A stretch of DNA of 64,000 nucleotides, taken from assembly GCA_020846635.1 (NCBI GenBank), contig JADLDO010000023.1:1-64000 (forward strand). The letters run 5' to 3'. Below the pieces are notes generated by a model that did not search any database, was not told the DNA's origin, and was given only the letters and a program-made list of their open reading frames with translations. Below, in pieces: positions 61,642 to 64,000 of this stretch; position 1 is the first letter of the stretch, and every line of letters begins with the position of its first letter. The DNA comes from Caldilineaceae bacterium (GTDB lineage Bacteria; Chloroflexota; Anaerolineae; Caldilineales; Caldilineaceae). The position numbers and the translations under genes are program-made.

Positions 61642-62571
61642 GTGCAGGGTTCTTCGTTGTTGACTACGCAGCCGGCCCGTCGCATCGAGAGCGAGATGCT
61701 CCCCATGCGCCCACGCCCAAGCCTGGTGCAAAGGCTGTTGCACAGCGACCGCGCTGGATTGCTGGGGCTGCTGATCTTTGCGCTGTTGGTGATTACGGCG
61801 ATCTTTGCGCCGCTGCTGGCTCCCCATGATCCATTGGCGCAGAATTTGCGTGCCGCCAAACTGCCGCCGGCATGGCACGCAGAGGGGAGCTGGGAGCATC
61901 CGTTGGGAACCGATAATTTGGGGCGCGATATTCTAAGCCGGGTGATCTATGGCAGCCGCGTTTCGATGACGGTCGGCTTTCTGGGCGCACTGCTGGCGGG
62001 CACATTGGGGCTCGTGATCGGGCTCATCGCGGGCTATCGCGGTGGCAACACCGACGCGTTGATCATGGGCGTTGCCAATTTGATCTTGTCGCTGCCCTAT
62101 TTAGTCTTTGTGGTCTTTATCGCGGCTGTCCTGGGGCGCAGCCTGCTCAATGTCATCTTGATCTTTGGGCTGACCGATATTCCCATTTTTGTGCGCCTGG
62201 CGCGCGGCGAGACATTGCGCTTACGCAGCGCGCTCTTTGTCGAAGCAGCCCAGGGAGTGGGCGCAGGCAGCGGGCGCGTCCTGCTACGCCATATTTTGCC
62301 CAACCTGATCGGCCCCTTTATCACGATCATTACCTTTGAGATGTCTGCGATGATCTTCTATGAGGCAGGTTTGGGCTTCTTGGGTTTGAGTGTGCCGCCC
62401 AGCGTGCCCAGTTGGGGCAACATGCTCGATGCCGGACGCCGCTATCTGACGATCTATCCCTGGATGTCGGTCTATCCGGGCCTGGCGATTGCCTGTACAG
62501 GGCTTGCCATGAATCTGCTCGGCGACTGGTTGCGCGATGTGCTTGACCCACGGCTGCGCGGGCGGGGCTGA
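61642..62571 (+). CDS. ABC transporter permease, DppC type
   Basis: 309 residues from GTG 61642. It has the DppC pattern: first helix LLGLLIFALLVITAIFAPLLAPHDP, GTDNLGRDILSRVIYGSRVS, EAA loop ETLRLRSALFVEAAQGVGAGSGRVLLRHILPN, and the C-terminal GDWLRDVLDPRLRG. The best ribosome binding site (AGGAG at 61579) instead serves an ATG at 61588 that is in frame but blocked by TAG at 61621. So this gene may have lost its original start and now use GTG 61642 or ATG 61696. No ATPase genes follow: the next gene is ccmE. Confidence 0.88.
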   Translation: MQGSSLLTTQPARRIESEMLPMRPRPSLVQRLLHSDRAGLLGLLIFALLVITAIFAPLLAPHDPLAQNLRAAKLPPAWHAEGSWEHPLGTDNLGRDILSRVIYGSRVSMTVGFLGALLAGTLGLVIGLIAGYRGGNTDALIMGVANLILSLPYLVFVVFIAAVLGRSLLNVILIFGLTDIPIFVRLARGETLRLRSALFVEAAQGVGAGSGRVLLRHILPNLIGPFITIITFEMSAMIFYEAGLGFLGLSVPPSVPSWGNMLDAGRRYLTIYPWMSVYPGLAIACTGLAMNLLGDWLRDVLDPRLRGRG

Positions 62572-62747
62572 TTGGCACAGGCTCAACCCGATTCGTCACA
62601 TATTCTAATCTGTTCTGAAGGTATTCCCATTGACGCCACCCGCCGGGTGCGGTAGACTATCCTTGCTGGATGCCATCCTAGAGATCTTATTTGCTGGGTG
62701 GCAACATTTTATAGAGTATTAAGAATTAGGTGGAGAATGTTACTCCT

Positions 62748-63227
62748 ATGACACAAATGGTTAACCAGGCGCAGGTGATTCCTGCGGAGCTGGCACAGCG
62801 GAAGGCAGCCAACAAGAATCTCAAGTTTATCATTGGCGGCCTCTTGGTCATTGGCCTTGTCATTGTCTTAATTGTCCAGGCGACTATGACCACGGGTGCT
62901 TATTATCTTACGGTCGGCGAGCTAAACGCCAAAGGCACCGAAATGGTGGGCGAGCGCGTACGCGTCAGCGGGGCCGTGGTGGAAGGTAGCGAAGTGTGGC
63001 AGCCCAGAGAGATGACCCTGCAATTTAGCATTACCGGCGAAGACGGCAAGCAACTGCCCATCGTCTTTTATGGCCCGCGCCCTGATAATTTTCAGCGTGC
63101 GGCAGAAGCCATTGTCGAAGGCGAACTGCTGGCGGATGGCTCCTTCAAGGCCAATACATTGCTCTTGAAGTGCCCCAGCCGCTATGAAGAAGAGCCGGAA
63201 GAGATCTTTGTCGAGGCAGTGCGCTAG
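62748..63227 (+). CDS. ccmE: Cytochrome c maturation protein CcmE, Cys-type
   Basis: 159-residue membrane-anchored haem chaperone that passes haem to apocytochrome c outside the membrane. One helix (FIIGGLLVIGLVIVLIVQATM, ~27-47) is followed by the OB-fold domain (YYLTVGELNAKG, GERVRVSGAVVEGS, PIVFYGPRPDNF, VVEGEL-like). The haem-binding segment is Cys142-Pro-Ser-Arg-Tyr146, that is C-x3-Y in place of the H-x3-Y of Escherichia coli CcmE; Cys-type CcmE proteins are known in some bacteria and archaea. ATG 62748 gives the usual leader; GTG 62730 is possible. It directly precedes a cytochrome c gene. Confidence 0.88.
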   Translation: MTQMVNQAQVIPAELAQRKAANKNLKFIIGGLLVIGLVIVLIVQATMTTGAYYLTVGELNAKGTEMVGERVRVSGAVVEGSEVWQPREMTLQFSITGEDGKQLPIVFYGPRPDNFQRAAEAIVEGELLADGSFKANTLLLKCPSRYEEEPEEIFVEAVR

Positions 63228-63298
63228 CTCTCTGGGGAACTGCGGCCCCCAGTCCGATTTTGAATTGTAATTACTGACCTGCTGACGGACGTTGCATT

Positions 63299-64000
63299 GT
63301 GATTCCATCTGAGACTGAGACGAAGAAGCGAGGGGTAGGACGGTGGCGTCCTGCCCTTCTTTTTGCGCTGTTACCCACTTTAGCGGGGCTGCTCTGGTTG
63401 GCGTTGGCAGGTGCGCCCCTTCAGGCCCAAACCCCTTCTCCTACCTTTGCGCTGGAACAAGTGACCCCGCCCACAGTACCCCCTGCGGCAGCCTTTGGAC
63501 GCGGCAGCTATGAACAGAATTGCGCGCCTTGTCATGGGCTGAACGGGCTGGGGGATGGCCCCACTTCTGCCAGTCTCCCCTATTCGCCCACGCTCTTTGC
63601 CGATCCAGATGCGATCTGGGGACTTAGCCCTGCCGAGATGTTCCATACGACCAAGTTTGGACGCATCGAGCGCTTGATGCCCCCCTGGCAAAACCAACTC
63701 AGTGATGAGCAGATCTGGCAGACGGTCATGTATGCGTGGAGCTTGCACACGGAACCCGCCTTTGTCACCGGGGGGCAAACGCTCTACGCCCAAAACTGCG
63801 CGGGCTGTCATGGAGAAAGTGGCGCGGGCGATGGCCCGGACGCGCCGGTCGATCTGCCCGACTTTAGCGATCTCACCTATGCCATGACGCGCAGCCAAGA
63901 GGATTGGCTGGCGGGCTGGCAAGCAGCGCATAGTGAGATCGGGCAGGGGTGGACGGTGGATGAGCAGCGGCAGGTGCTTGAATATCTGCGTACCTTTAGC
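63299..64000 (+). CDS. Di-haem cytochrome c, partial (cut by window end)
   Basis: Open frame from GTG 63299 to the last base, 234 codons, no stop. A signal or anchor (LLFALLPTLAGLLWLALAGAPLQAQ, ends near 45) precedes two cytochrome c-like domains with haem motifs CAPCH (75-79) and CAGCH (167-171), each followed by GxxGxGDGP. Axial Met candidates lie in RLMPPW (about 125). Domain spacing fits a soluble electron carrier or a fused sensor. It sits 71 bases after ccmE, consistent with a c-type cytochrome locus. The rest of the protein lies outside the window, so its size and further domains are unknown. Start is the best of several GTG/TTG options, without a strong ribosome binding site. Confidence 0.85.
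   Translation, partial: MIPSETETKKRGVGRWRPALLFALLPTLAGLLWLALAGAPLQAQTPSPTFALEQVTPPTVPPAAAFGRGSYEQNCAPCHGLNGLGDGPTSASLPYSPTLFADPDAIWGLSPAEMFHTTKFGRIERLMPPWQNQLSDEQIWQTVMYAWSLHTEPAFVTGGQTLYAQNCAGCHGESGAGDGPDAPVDLPDFSDLTYAMTRSQEDWLAGWQAAHSEIGQGWTVDEQRQVLEYLRTFS

Overview
The window reads as a stretch of chromosome from a free-living, probably aerobic heterotroph with roughly 60% GC. Several traits suggest Chloroflexota, perhaps Caldilinea-like. These are the RarA-methyltransferase-like fusion, long SBP_bac_5 transport systems, many Ala- or Glu/Thr-rich lipoproteins, SH3b/PA14 and CapA lipoproteins, and a C-x3-Y type CcmE beside a di-heme cytochrome c. The taxonomic call is inference. I see no tRNA, rRNA, CRISPR array, phage or integrase genes.

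Layout. (1) 1-6073: xylulokinase (-), then on + an L,D-transpeptidase, an EEP-family hydrolase and the RarA fusion. (2) 5903-6767: a REP-associated tyrosine transposase flanked on both sides by pairs of REP-like modules, including a 53-bp perfect inverted repeat. (3) 6780-21457: a long minus-strand catabolic island with a ceramidase-like hydrolase, an M14 deacylase, two tandem creatininase homologues (the second lacking metal ligands), GNAT, an enolase-superfamily dehydratase, an acetoacetate decarboxylase-like protein, a DUF4160/DUF2442 pair, three Gfo/Idh/MocA oxidoreductases, a heparinase II/III-like lyase and a GT4. A divergent GntR/FCD regulator lies at 22100. (4) 22873-33910: a complete Opp/Dpp-type ABC system (two permeases, two ATPases, one lipoprotein) embedded with two beta-propeller proteins, a DAO-family oxidoreductase and a VOC protein. 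(5) 34259-43738: a Tat/lipoprotein dienelactone hydrolase, HAD and PHP hydrolases, a double-META lipoprotein, two membrane proteins, an SDR and an MFS transporter. (6) 44006-52952: a multi-pass membrane subtilisin, an M20 peptidase, an SH3b/PA14 secreted protein, a CapA lipoprotein and a 3-hydroxybutyrate dehydrogenase-like SDR. (7) 53094-56351: a DUF4157 (eCIS core domain) protein with an alpha/beta-hydrolase domain, then an ornithine cyclodeaminase homologue. (8) 56452-62571: a LacI regulator with a promoter/operator, a VOC protein behind five perfect 14-bp repeats, and a second ABC importer without ATPase genes. (9) 62748-64000: CcmE and the start of a di-heme cytochrome c, cut by the window end.

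The genes work together mainly in uptake and breakdown of sugar or uronate oligomers and acylated or amide compounds. ABC importers bring substrates in; the cytoplasmic lyase, dehydrogenases, dehydratase and xylulokinase process them; GntR and LacI regulators plausibly control the two halves. The most unusual items are the DUF4157-hydrolase protein, the REP/transposase unit, the membrane subtilisin, the 5 x 14 bp repeat leader, a creatininase pseudoenzyme candidate, and a recurring hairpin that ends four unrelated transcription units.
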